A stretch of DNA of 64,000 nt from Antitrichia curtipendula. Taxonomy: Eukaryota; Streptophyta; Bryopsida; Hypnales; Leucodontaceae. The translations under genes were made by a program, and so were the position numbers. Below are positions 38,101-49,659 of this stretch, one piece after another (positions within the stretch are counted from its first letter, which is position 1; every line of letters starts with the position of its first letter). The stretch is from contig OX579640.1 in assembly GCA_951230915.1 (NCBI GenBank), positions 8,886,981 through 8,950,980 on the forward strand. The letters run 5' to 3'. Under the pieces are notes generated by a model. That model was not told the DNA's origin and searched no databases. It worked only from the letters and a program-made list of their open reading frames with translations.

Positions 38101-41100
38101 ATTAGCTCGAGTACTTGGGCTTAACCTCTAAGTGACCATATTGCCAAAAGTGGTGACTTCCATTATGCAATGAATCATCTACGAAGCTTCAATGAAGGTA
38201 ACAAAATATCCAAATAGAATGAAGAAATCATAACCTACATTTCTGAACAGAAGGAATATATTTCGAAAATTTACTACGATTGACTTTTGCCTTCCAATGT
38301 GAAATTTATATTTTTAGCTTGGAGACTATGGGTTAAAGGTAAGTAACCTGATATGGATGACATACCTGTCCAACCCAGGTAGGAGCCTTAATCTTCAGCT
38401 CCACAATGGAAGCACCACATGCAACAGAAACCGACCTCCTCAAGTCGAGATTCAGAGCGGCTTTTTGTGACTCGTCCTCAACAACGACATGAATATGCTC
38501 GCACCTATCCAGCAGCTCTTTCTTGACACTGTTCTCTAACAGCTGCAAGGGCTCAAACCATAGGTTAGAATTTTACTGAATTGGTCATCTGCACGTGAGC
38601 ACATCCCACGAATCTTTTTTAGAAGGCGTCCTTAGAAAAAGGCAGCAGTTTTGTCTATACTAACCTGATCGTCAAAGCAAGTTTGAGCGGCGCCAGAGAC
38701 GAGAAGTGGAACACGCGCGAAGGTGGAGGTACACATGTCACACCGCATGGTTACGACTCCACGAAATAAGGACGTTGCTGCCATAGGTGGTGGTGGAGCA
38801 CTGCAAACGAGAAACGCTCAGCATCCATCTATAATTTCAACACTTGAAACCGGCATTACAACATGAGACTTACTTCTTTTGCCACTTAGTGAGTTATAAA
38901 ACTACCAATTATCTCGATTCATCTACACTAACCCATTGACTCAATCCTGTCATCCTGAGTTATAGTTACATTTGTAACTCATAATTACTGTCAATTGCAT
39001 GTATTGACTGCATAGGTGAAAGGCTTCGTGCATTTTACTTAAGTCTACTACTGTCCAGGCAAGTCACGAGGAATAGATAGCAAACCTGATACGATGCAAG
39101 AGTCGGGCTCCCTTGGCCTGAACATAGCAATTTGAAGAAGTAGACATAAATCAGCGCTCAGTATAGCAAGGCTAATCAACACGTATATGTCGCACCGTAC
39201 CCTTCAGCAGAAGGTGAAATTTTAACTTCTCAAAAGCATCTCGACAGAAATTTCCTATCTCTTTTATACGAAATTCTAAGCGTGTACAGCCAATTTAGGG
39301 TATCACCTAAAAAAGCTTGAACTACCCTGAATTTGAAGCAAGGAAACAACTGAATCGGGACACTCAAGAAGGGGGGATTAACTTCCTCTAAACAATCTAC
39401 CTTGTGACAGCCGTCCTGCAAGAGGTCAACGACTAACACAAAATCCTTCCAAATTTAGCTATAGATGAAATAGAATTTGTAACTGATGTACCTCTATAGT
39501 CAGGAGAGCACTCAGCCCATCCTCAATAGCTCCAACCCAGGCAGTAGTCTGCAATTCAAGAATGAGATGAAATCAATAGCGTGAAGCCAAAACGAGAGAA
39601 TCTCTCATTAGGACATCATCCCTTGTTGATTTAAGTTTAGGTGACCTTTGTTAACAAGTCTCTGTACTGTACAATCCACAGCTAGATATATGAATCATAC
39701 CGGTCTGCTGGCTTCGCAACAGACAAGGAGTCGGATATTGATATCTTCATCGTAAATCTGAACGGGTGCCACTTCGGAGGTCGTTGGCTCATTTCCATTC
39801 TCTTCACCTGACGAGTCAGCGGTTGGATCCTCTGAACTCTTTGATAACGGAACTGCTAGAAGCATGGGCACCACGCTAGCTGCCTTCTCGAGATCATTGA
39901 TACTGGCAGATTTTGTCTGCCCACAATGCATTAGGAAGGAAGCTGAGGCTATTTGGAATGCGTCCCTGGCTCCAGTTGCCGAACTGTTCAAAGTAAGAGG
40001 CACAAGAAAACGATTAAACGCTCCCGTTCCTTGATTGCCAGCGATAAAATAAAAAGAAAGGTTCAAAAGCATTATAAGGTAGAGGACACCAAAGCCGTTA
40101 GGAACCTGATCCCAACTCATACACTGACCAACAGAAACTCGACTTTTTGTACACTTGAATGGATTTATTCGCAAGTGGTGCAAGCATGACTGGGCTAAAT
40201 CTCTACGGTCAGTGATCTTTGAATGGAAATGGGGTTATCTGCTCTGACTTGCAGTGTTCTTCATCCTCCCACTTTGAAATTGAATAAGAAATTCATAAGA
40301 AATGATTAAAATGCGATCTGAGCAGATTTAGCTCCTATACCCAACATGATCTCTCTACAGCTCTATACTGATCTCCCCCGAATCAAACTCCTACATATGT
40401 TAAAATGCTCAAGTGGCGCAAATAATATCCTCTATCATATTGGTAATTGACGAATTACAAACTGACCAAGTTTGTGCTTCATGAGAAAAGAAAGTACCTT
40501 CTTAAAGTCGCCAGTAGAGCTCGACGAAAGTGGGTTGCCAAGGAAGATGTCGGTGTACCTTGCCAGTATATGACGTGGGGTACACTCTGCAGTCGCAGTG
40601 ACCATACATCATCAGTTCGCTGATGAAAAGCATACCTTCTCAAGGAAGATATCGACCCTCCTTTCCCTCATCTTGCAAGCAATTGCACAAGTCTGTGACA
40701 CCTTTCTGACTACATTCACAACCATGGTCGAAAAGGATAGAGAAAACTGGAAATTTCAGATTTGGTACGTACTTGAGAGCGCAGCAACTCAGCCAACCTT
40801 AACCCAGAAGTTTCTAGGTAAACCTGTAAGCAAAAGAGCGATCAGAGTCAAAACCAAAGCAGTATACAAGCATGAATGCTTCTTCTCAAACAGGATGTAG
40901 CCAAACTGGCAATAACCTCAAATATCCGCGCTTCTTTGCGGGAAACCTTGGAAGAGCGAAGAAGCACTCGCATCCATGCAGTGTTTAATTGAAGAAAAAA
41001 TCTATCCGATACAGCAAATAAATGCACAACTTACTAGTTCTGGAGCCTTTGCACTTAGATATGGGCCGAGACTTTCGGAACAGATCGCTTTGCCATCCCT

Positions 41101-41892
41101 TACTACGAGGCCGCCAATTTCATCCCCGTCTTCCCCTTTTTGCTTTCCATGAAGCATAAGGATATCCGGACGAAGCTTCTCGAGTATTCGCCCAAGTTCC
41201 TCAGAGGAAGGATTTTCTAGGACGTGAACCTGCACGACACCAGCTGAGGTTTGTCAGAACACATATATCGAAAATCAGCAACGTACAAACAATGGGTAGC
41301 ACACTGCTCAAGTGACACCCAGTGCATTGTGCAAGGAGAGAATGCACCAGAGGAGTAAATTTCAAGGGGTGGTGTCACCAGAGCAGCAATCGTCCCCAAA
41401 CTATAATACATTGCACCCGAAATGTATTACTACGACGCGCAATGCATGCCATAATCACGCTACCCCCAGACTCTAATAAACCTCATGTTCCAGAGGCTAA
41501 ACTTTCAATCCAAGAAATTACGAATGTCACCACTCATGCATAAAGCATCATAAGAACTTTACTCCAAATACATATTAAGTCCAGCGAGATTGTAAGCACT
41601 AAAATGTATTGAAATATCTTCAAAAAGTGAGTCATAAAAAGGCAGGACAGGGAGCAACCTCCAAATATCCAGTCTTCTTCAAATCCTCGTAATCGGTAAG
41701 CACGAGACCGCCATCGTTTCTGTTGACAGGGATGTCATGGCCATTAACATGGCCGTTAACATGCTTCGTGTAATTGATCTCCACACCGTTCTGGGTGGCA
41801 GCAGATCTCCCACAAATCACCGCGAGCACAGTGCGCACAACACGAGAGCTTTTCGTGACTCTGGGTAATCCGGCGGTCGTATTCCGCAACAT
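35127..41892 (-). CDS. ARID4: ARID/BRIGHT and PHD-finger chromatin protein, ARID4-like, 17 coding exons
   Basis: Reading exons by splice sites gives one 817-residue protein: 41892-41659, 41229-41035, 40823-40773, 40586-40498, 39983-39701, 39548-39492, 39117-39086, 38800-38665, 38542-38366, 37722-37410, 37213-37066, 36757-36604, 36360-36223, 35990-35892, 35744-35644, 35521-35431, 35282-35127. Every intron is GT..AG and all phases join. The ARID domain (about residues 620-725) contains RLIPPAG, LNGKRLDLYNLYKE and RGGFHVGNGINWKG. A C4HC3 PHD finger follows with C731/C734, C745/C748, H753/C756 and C778/C781. The N-terminal half has the block VPHVIYW and an APPPP-to-CFDDQ block known from plant ARID4 proteins. 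In Arabidopsis, ARID4 is a nuclear accessory subunit of ISWI-type remodelling complexes; that role here is by homology. The start is the first ATG giving the long frame; length is somewhat above the ~750 residues of the Arabidopsis protein as I recall it. No frame break is seen, so it is probably functional. Confidence 0.93.
40636..40671 (-). other. Possible 36-bp in-phase cassette exon in ARID4-like intron 3
   Basis: Inside the intron between coding exons 3 and 4, the minus strand reads a pyrimidine/AG-like acceptor (..TTGCTTGCAAG), a 36-base open stretch encoding MRERRVDIFLEK, and a GTATGC donor. Both flanking exons meet in phase 0, so inclusion would add 12 residues without a frameshift. 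Without it the protein reads LLRSQ-SVPHVIYW, the spacing expected for the family, so the constitutive form probably skips it. It may be an alternative exon or chance. Confidence 0.3.
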
Positions 41893-42111
41893 TGTTCACA
41901 AATTCAATTTCCCCAAAACTGGACGAATACCAGCAGCAGATTGTAATCGCCCTCTCCACATACAATTCCCGAACGCAACCGACTGCAGCCCCAGGAATTT
42001 TCTGGAGATGAACTCAACCCCAGGAAGCTTTGTGATACCGAACCATATTGTTTCCAACACCTTGCCCTTTGAGAACATACGATTCCAAGCCCAGCAATAT
42101 AGGCATTGATG
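41893..42111 (-). other. 5' UTR exon of the ARID4-like gene with upstream ORFs
   Basis: A strong acceptor (TGTGGTTTCAG, minus strand, ending at 42112) precedes this stretch, which joins directly to the start ATG. It contains upstream ATGs: one opens a ~31-codon frame beginning MPILLGLES, and another beginning MFSKGKVLE stays open until a TGA at 41896-41898, only three bases before the main ATG. Such upstream frames usually lower translation of the main frame. Exon borders are inferred from splice motifs only. Confidence 0.55.
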
Positions 42112-42562
42112 CTGAAACCACAGGAATTTTTTCCTCAAAAAAACACGATGTAAATGATTCCCAACGAATTATAATTTCACCATAAAACCAGTCCCCTCAA
42201 GAGAGTTCAAATGCAGACAGCACACAATGCGAGAGTTGCCAATACCACAACCTCGAAACCATAAAACGGTACGTGATCAAATCCTTGATTGTGATACTAC
42301 AAACTTATAATTATTCTTGAAGGGAAGGCTCATCCTCTCTCACATGCACAAAAACAAAACAGCTACAGCAAACTCATTGCTGCATAGCTATTGCGAGGTC
42401 CTCGTCGCTCGAACCGGGAGTATCGATCACGCACATCAGTCGCCCGAATCAATCCCAAACGCGACAACCAAAAACAAAAACACAGAATCAAAAATCCGGC
42501 CCCCCTCCACAACACCTACACCCCGCGCAAGCCAAGATGAAACCTTGGATTCAAACCCTAAC

Positions 42563-42900
42563 CTGTGCAAACCAGCGAGCCCTGTAATCGCCCCTGGACC
42601 CGAACTCCTCCCAGAACGTAAACGACGAGCAATTGCAGCGCCCGCGGGAGGCCGCGGACGGGCGGCGATGGCGGCGAGAGGAGTCCGATCGTCGTCCGGC
42701 GCTGCTTTGCGCGGCGTTTGTTGTTGCAACGGACAACGAAATGCCGAACGTCGAGTCTCCATCGGAAGGAAGGAATCCGGTCCAGCGGGTGCCGGGTGCC
42801 GTGGGCGTTGGCCTAAATTCTCTCCAGTCGGCTCTCTCCCTTACTTGTTACTTACTTGACTTTGCTACTGCTGCTGTTGCAGTCAAGTGGTCAGTCAGGG
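42563..42900 (-). other. First leader exon of the ARID4-like gene (approximate)
   Basis: On the minus strand a good donor, GCACAG|GTTAGGG, lies at 42563/42562 and pairs with the acceptor at 42112 to make a ~450-bp leader intron. Upstream is GC-richer DNA with pyrimidine runs and CAG/CTG triplets typical of a plant leader. The 5' limit is a guess placed 50 bp or so after the TATA box. The plus-strand 180-codon frame opposite this exon is judged a shadow. Confidence 0.45.
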
Positions 42901-42950
42901 ATTCAGGGATTCAGGGACTCAGGCAGGAGGGGAGGGCAGGCAGACACGGG

Positions 42951-42960
42951 TCCATTTATA
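42951..42960 (-). promoter_or_regulatory. Candidate TATA box for the ARID4-like gene
   Basis: Minus strand reads GGCGTTATAAATGG, a close match to the plant TATA consensus, in otherwise GC-rich DNA. It is about 390 bp upstream of the predicted leader donor and points toward the gene; the expected start is about 42920-42930. Confidence 0.45.
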
Positions 42961-43020
42961 ACGCCACAATGACATACCATGACATGCCATTCCTCCCCTT
43001 CAATCAATTCTAAAGTTCTA

Positions 43021-44106
43021 ACTTAACCGCGTTCATTCGAATTCTCTGCTGCCAACTAGTACTGTATGATAGCGGACTGCCGTCCAGCCGTGATCAATGG
43101 CACGTGACACTTGTAGGTACACTTGTGGGTGCAGCATTTCTCACTCCCCTTGCTAAAATTGAAAGTCAGATTTGATTTCATGTCCCCACACCCACAGGGT
43201 CGGTCCACAGCCATCCTCCCGTTGGTTCGTTCTCCATCTAAAAGTCGTTTCCAGTTTCCTGTTTCCACCAGCTCGGATCAGTCTGGCTTGACGTGAGGAA
43301 CCTTTTTTGGTTTGTCACCGATTGGCAGGACCCCAGGGAGCCCGAGAAAAGTAGGAAATCCGATCACATCAGACCGTGACTTGTGACCTAATCTCAACGT
43401 CTCAAATCTCACGCTTCCTGATCAGGCTCTCTCAGTCCCTGTGAAGCCAGCCCGCGCCAGCCACGCTCAGTGGAAGTTTCGATTCTACAGCAACTGAAAT
43501 GTATACAGTATAATTGTAATTCCTGCGAAGGAAATTCTACGGTGTCCACAAGCTGACTGCGGATCCGCTTGGCTTTTCTTTGAGTAAGCTTCAGTTACTC
43601 CTGATGCTTCAGTTCCACGGAAACTAATAAGACATGAGTCAGTCTGTGAGGGACCTTACGTCTTTACTGGGGTGCACGGATTCAAGGTTCAATGGACTCT
43701 TGTCCGTTCTGTTTCACAGCTTCCCGCGTGTGGAGGGGGAATTCAAACTGGGCGGTTATGGGGGTCATAACCGGTTGTTGACTTTTCAATGCTAAGATGG
43801 CTCTATGCCATTGGCTAGCCGTCACCATTACCATCACAAGTTGCAACTCATAACCTTGTTTCCTTTCAACTTGCTTCCCACACCCTTGGATCATGAAGGT
43901 CAAAGGTTGTGATTGAAAAGTGAACAACCAGTTATGCCCGATAACCTACTCGCCGCTACTGCGGCTCGTCGGTTATCTAGTACGTTTGTGCTCACGGACT
44001 GTGAGTTGGGTTGGGCAAGTACTAGATTCCAAGCTAGCTGAATTCCAAGCTGCCTAGTTGAATTCCAAGCTAACTTGGTGTCCACTTTCATTGGTGAAGG
44101 TTTTCA
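43021..44106. other. Upstream flank of the ARID4-like gene, no second gene found
   Basis: Moderate GC with CCAAT/TCACGTG-like words, suitable for promoter sequence. At 44026-44070 ATTCCAAGCT is repeated three times at 16-20 bp spacing. Frames such as 43927-43682 (minus) are not recognised. Confidence 0.4.
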
Positions 44107-44247
44107 TAAGGTAGTATGCTCTACAAGCGATCATGTTCTGAATGTGATCCCTATCTAGGAATGAGTGATATGTTGCTTGAAATATCTACTACTGTCAATG
44201 ATGAGTTGGGTAGGTTTAAATGGTCACTTTAAGAGCAAACTACCTTA
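44107..44247 (+). mobile_element. 141-bp TAAGGTAG-family mini-MITE
   Basis: TAAGGTAGTATGCTCTACAA to GAGCAAACTACCTTA. The interior (CTATCTAGGAATGAGTG, TTGCTTGAAATATCTACTAC) is inverted in the copy at 45287-45423. Confidence 0.75.
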
Positions 44248-44639
44248 CTTGGACATTTGGAACATTTGCATTGGTGAACAAACTCTTCAAATGTTGGAAG
44301 CTTGGTCTTTACACTTCTAATTGTAAGGACTCGTTTACCACTACTTTGAATATTGGGAGAGAGTGGAGTTTCAAAGCCGGTGTGCAACAATTTGCCTTCT
44401 ATAATTGGACCGCCTAGTTCATTGTGTGAAGTAAAGAATTAACTTTGATGAGGTTCTATCCATTCAAGGTCCCACATTAATGTCCTCAGGTTGGAGAACG
44501 TTGGAACTTGAAAGCATTTTGCCTCTCGATGTTCTTCTAGTTTGGATTTGTTGGATATAATCTAGTTGGGGTGGATGGGGTAGAAAATAAATCATTAGAT
44601 ATTTGGAGGGGGGGGGCATTGGAGGGCCGTTTCAAGCTC

Positions 44640-44830
44640 ATTCCCTTTGTTGTAAACTAGCCATTGCTGGGCAAAGTTTTTTTTTTTTTTTAATTTAATT
44701 TTAATTTAATTAAATATTATTATTTGATGTGACCAAACTTCATCCATGTCAAATTGCTGACATGGCAAAGTTCCCACAATTCAGGAACTTGGGGGAACTC
44801 ACAACCTTGTCGAGGACCTCAATCTCATCT
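44640..44830 (-). repeat. Dispersed element end shared with 21690-21830
   Basis: A poly-T run and ATTTAATT block, then GATGTGACC, TGACATGGCAAAGTT and TTCAGGAAC in the inverse order of the other copy. Confidence 0.4.
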
Positions 44831-44926
44831 AACATCGATTGTTCATAAATGAAATTGCTAAATAGTTGTGTCTAGTAAAATTGGTGCCATCCTTCACACA
44901 AGATTTAAATACCTATCAACATGTAC

Positions 44927-45148
44927 TGTACGTGATGATTATTCTAGAAGGATGACTCATCCTTAAAGTTCTAAAACCACATAATTAAATCCCATAACAA
45001 TGTACGTGATGATTATTCTAGAAGGATGACTCATCCTTAAAGTTCTAAAACCACATAATTAAATCCCATAACAATGTACGTGATGATTATTCTAAAAGGA
45101 TGACTCATCCTTAAAGTTCTAAAACCACATAATTAAATCCCATAACAA
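44927..45148 (+). repeat. 74-bp tandem repeat, three copies
   Basis: Units start at 44927, 45001 and 45075 (TGTACGTGATGATTATTCTA) and are almost identical; one G-to-A change marks the third unit. The high similarity implies recent expansion. Confidence 0.9.
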
Positions 45149-45286
45149 TAATCATAATGTTGATCCCATAATTAGATCCCTTAATAATAATCATTCCGTT
45201 GACCCCAAGACCATTGTTCATAAATGAAATTGTTCAATAGTTTGGCTAGCCATTTCTCAACAAGATGTGTTACATTTCTTCTATAG

Positions 45287-45423
45287 TAATCTGTTCTTAA
45301 AGCGACCATCAATGACAACCTATCTCATCATTGACAATAGTAGATATTTCAAGCAACATGTCAATCCTTCCTAGATAGGGGTTGCATTTAGAACACAGTC
45401 GCTTTTTAGAGCAGACTACCTTA
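45287..45423 (-). mobile_element. TAAGGTAG-family mini-MITE, inverted copy
   Basis: The right end GAGCAGACTACCTTA is intact and the left end is decayed (TAATCTGTTCTTAAAGCGAC). The interior is the reverse complement of 44107-44247, so the pair brackets the 74-bp repeats in opposite orientation. Confidence 0.72.
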
Positions 45424-45858
45424 GTTCACTCTACAACTTACTCGTATTTGTTCGATGGCAAATTCAAATCCATTTCCAGGTGGCTTGTCACTGGAACTTC
45501 CTGGCACACATTTGCTGGACGGTCGCAGAGTGAGTAAAGCAAGAGTCAGAAGACGTACTTCTTCTACCAACCTTGGTTTCGTATTTTCAGTCTTGTGGTA
45601 TCCTCGCTCTTGTTGGTATTTTTGAGTCGGAGATGGCGTCCCTCACATTCTATATACTATAAACAGACTTTGTCCCTTTTGACAATCCAGGTGGAAATTG
45701 GCAGATTGGTGTCATTCAAGTCACACGAGTTGTTTGCTGGTGCCAGGAGCCTCTGTCGGTGGATCTGACTGTAAGAATACAAATCAAGTCTCTTCGCTTG
45801 CATTGTTGAAGTTCACAATCAGTGATCGTGAGTTAGTTTCAGAGTTGAGTTTGTGGAA

Positions 45859-46788
45859 TTAACCCCTACAGTTCTATGACTATGTTTTCACCCAAAACAT
45901 TCCAAAACTGCCATTTTTAGTACAAGTACCAAATTTTTGAATTTTTTTTTTGACACATGTAACCGTAGGATCTTATAGTAAACTAGTTTTAGAAGATGTC
46001 AAAAAAAAATTCAGAATTTTCCACCATGCGGATTGGAAGATGTTAGCATTTGAATTGGCTAAAATCTTTTTTTTGTCCCTGCGAAAAACAGGGCAGCTGC
46101 ACTTCACAAGGTCACATTTGTATGAAAAAATGTCCAAAATGGTGGTACATCTTTGAATTCTTTTTCCTAAACAAGTTCTCTACATGCTTAAATTTTTTCA
46201 AATCATTTGATATTGTACAACATATACAAAAAAAATAGTAAAGTAGCAAGAAGTAGAGAATGATCCAAAATACTAAATTGTTAAGAATTTAATTATGGAA
46301 TTGAAAAATGTAAATCCCAATGGTTGTAATGTTGTAATAAATGACATACATCCTATGAAATTTTTTTTTCAAAAAATATTAAAAATTGAGTTAAATAAAC
46401 AACTTCAAAGTTTATTTCAAAGTAGAGAATCTATAACTGCCCGCAAACTAAAAATCCTCATAACTTTTGATTCATTGGTCAAAATGGAATGATTCAAAGC
46501 TTTCCACGTATATATAACTCTAGAAAACCAATTTCAAACTTTTATTTTTGAAAAAAGTGATTTTTTCTCATCTGCCCGGACTGCCCAGTTACAAAAAAAA
46601 GTAACATATTTGGCCATAACTTTTGACTCCTATTTCCAAATGTCATGAAACTTAGTGCATATGAAAGGTACTCCTGGCACCCACCTTCTATTAAAATTTC
46701 AGCCAAAAATATGAAAATCTCCAGTCACAAGTACCTGCCCAAATTTTTTATACTGCCAAAAACCGCATGTTGGTCTTTTAGGGGTTAA
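45859..46788 (+). mobile_element. TTAA-family element, full length with clean ends
   Basis: TTAACCCCTACAG at the left and GGTCTTTTAGGGGTTAA at the right, 930 bp. Several internal blocks are intact, and the shared open frame begins near 45990. Confidence 0.8.
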
Positions 46789-48209
46789 TGAGATGCCTGG
46801 AGGCTTGTCAATGTTGAATGGGGATGTTTAACTGTGGACAGTGAAGTGAACTTGATTCCCATCTCTTGCTAATGCTCACTTGGGTAATGGTACCGATTTG
46901 AATTGATTGTTGCCATTTTCACCTTGATTCAGCAAACAAGCATTCACTAGCCCTCCTGTTAATCATTAAGGTAGAACTGCTCATTACCACACAATTTGCT
47001 ACCACATAGATTTGCTATTGAGATACTTTGGAGAAGCTATTTGTGAGCTCCTCCTCTGAGAGAAGTCATTTGCAAAAAGAATGAAGACATTCTTGCAAGA
47101 AGTGAATTTTTTGTGATTTTTCAAAAGTGAAATGTTAAAGCATGAATAGACCCTTGTTGAAGTATGGGCAAATCCTTATTAAAGTGTGGGTTGACGTGTC
47201 TGCTTTCCAAGTGCATTGCCATTATGATAAAAGGTTATTAAGATTGTGTTAATGGGTGAGTCACTGATGCAAATGGAAGGTTTCCCCTTAAGGGGAGTCA
47301 CCTTCTTCACCCCATTCTCAATCTTCAGGGAATGGGGATGTGGTACTCTCTAGTTGGCTCTTTGTGGCTTGTCAAGGTCCCATTCTCTAGTACTCTCTAG
47401 TTGGCTCTTTGTGGCTTGTCAAGGTCCCATTCTCTGAAGATAGAGAATGGCCACATCGCCCTTGCTTTTCACCTCCCCACCTCCTTGCTTCTTCTCGTTG
47501 GTTCTTTCCGGTACACTAGCTGTCATTTCTTTTGTACGATGTTTGGTGTCTATGAGTTCAGTATCTCCGAGTTTCGCACATTGAAGAACTCCGTCTTTTG
47601 TGGTGGTAAATCTCATTGTCCATTCTTTGCTAATGAGAAAAGGAGTGTCACACCTTCTCCGTAGATTCAAGCTCCTAATTGGCTCCTCTTTACTCTCCAC
47701 AACTTCTCATTCTTCATAGAAATTTTATTCTTGGAGAAGGTCTGACTACCCCTATTGTGTAACATGCCGATCACCATTTTCTTCTTAGTGAAAGTTAAGA
47801 TTCATCACTCACATGACCTTCCACCGTTCATTCCTCGTCGTCTGAAGCCCATTGATACAACTTGCCCACAAATTCCTAACACTGATTGTGTTTCATCTGC
47901 TCCACATTGTCGTGAAGAAAACACTCACAGATGTCCATGCAGAAAGTATTAATTCAAGAAGCAGCTTTTTCCGCCTGCTCTTGCTTCACATTTTCACACT
48001 TTTTTTGCATAGTTACGGACTTTTGTGGATCTATTTTTTAAATCGTTGACCTCAACTTGATCTTTTAGCTTGCTACAATTTAATTATACTACAGAGTCCA
48101 AATTATTACCAAGTGCACAGCTTGGATTCACAACAAACAACATATATAGGAAATGCAACTTACAAAATTAAAATTCACCTTACATACATCATTGTAATGA
48201 AGAGTATCC
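46789..48209. other. Spacer with a tandem duplication, no gene recognised
   Basis: A 47-bp unit is duplicated at 47344 and 47391 (TACTCTCTAGTTGGCTCTTT). The 47.4-48.06 kb segment is less AT-rich and open for 60-90 codons on both strands, but no protein family is visible. Confidence 0.4.
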
Positions 48210-48211
48210 AT

Positions 48212-48327
48212 TAGCCCTTGAAGGATGCACCCTCATGACCAAGTTAGTCATCAAAATGCTGTGATTATTGGACCAATTGGTGCATTCTTTGTTTCTACAA
48301 TGTCCATCAGACATTAAGGGTTAAGTA
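48212..48327 (-). repeat. ~115-bp repeat with TTAACCCTT end, similar to 61155-61250
   Basis: The minus strand begins TTAACCCTTAATG; ATTGTAGAAACAAAGAATG and TTGGTCCAATAATC inside match plus-strand sequence at 61210-61250. Confidence 0.4.
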
Positions 48328-48713
48328 GTGCAAAAATATTATGAGGAGACAATGAGGAGGGTATGAGATTCAAAACTACACCAAACTTTGCATGTAGCCT
48401 ACACTTGGTGGAAAATTCCACATAAAACTCACTAGGTACTTAACAAATATCTCTAATTAATGGCACAACAACTTGTTTTTTGCTTCTTCAACTTGCAAGA
48501 TTCCAATCGGATGTCTAATTAATGACCATGGAAAAAATGCATTTTCGTTGTGTGTCAAGATCTCCAACAAAAGATGGAAAAAAGACTCAAAAGAAGCATA
48601 TGGTTTACAATGATAACATGCAAATATTGAAAACATTGCTATGTATATTTTTATACATTGCGTTTTTGTCCATCGACCTTCTCTCAAGAAAGTACCTATC
48701 CACTTTTGTCATC

Positions 48714-49654
48714 TTAACCTTTGAAGGACCAAACACCATTTTTTGACAACATAGCAATTTTAAACAACCCACTATGAACAATTTTTTTATTTTTTTTATT
48801 TGAAATTTTCACACAATATGTGCGCAAGGAGTAACTTTAAGGCCCAAAAAATTTCATAACTTTTGACTACATGGATAAAAAGTTATTGCATGATATGTCA
48901 TTTTCATTGGTCGGCGGGCAGTTCGGTCAACTGAAAAAAATTCTTTAACAGATTTTTAAAAAAATTTAAAAATTAGAAACTGGTTCTTTAGATTTATATA
49001 TACTTGGAAAGCTTTGAATCATTCCATTTTGATTAATGAGATTAAAGTTATGAGGAGTTTTAGTTTGAGGGTAGTTTTGGAATCTCTGATCTAAGATAAA
49101 CTTTGAAGTTCTTTATTTACCTCAATTTTCAATACTTTTGAAAAAAAATAAAAACATTGGATGTAGATCATTTATTACAACATTACAATCCTTGGAATTG
49201 GCACTTTTCAATTCTATATTTAAATTCTTAACAATTTAATGTTATAAACATTTTCTACCTCTTTCTACTTACTGTTTTTTTCCTATATGTTTTACAAATT
49301 CCAAATGATCTGAAAATTTTCAAGCATGTAGCCAACTTGCCTTGACGAATGAATCCAAAGAATAACCACCATTTTGTATATTTTTTCATAAAAATGTGAC
49401 CTTGTGAAGTGAAGCTGCCTGAATTTTTGATGGGACAAAAAAAGATTTTTATCAATTCAAACACTATTATCTTTCAATCCACACGGTGAAAATTTCTGAG
49501 ATTGTTTCCACAACTTCTCAAAATAGTTTAACACAAGATTGTACGGTCAAATATTTTCAAAAATGCTTATTCTCAAAAATTTGGTACTTGTATTAGAAAT
49601 AGCAGTTTTGGAGCGGTTTTGGTGAAAACATAGTCTTTGACCTTTAGGGGTTAA
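48714..49654 (-). mobile_element. TTAA-family element, full length with clean ends
   Basis: TTAACCTTTGAAGGACC at the left and TTGACCTTTAGGGGTTAA at the right, 941 bp. A conserved internal frame lies at 49464-49255 on the minus strand. Confidence 0.78.
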
Positions 49655-49659
49655 GAATT

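Noticed and set aside
42317..42859. 180-codon plus-strand frame over the ARID4-like leader
   Set aside because: Low-complexity composition, antisense to a leader with matching splice sites; judged a shadow.
47401..47700. Overlapping 87- and 93-codon frames on both strands
   Set aside because: Mutually exclusive, unrecognised and next to a tandem duplication; no evidence for either.
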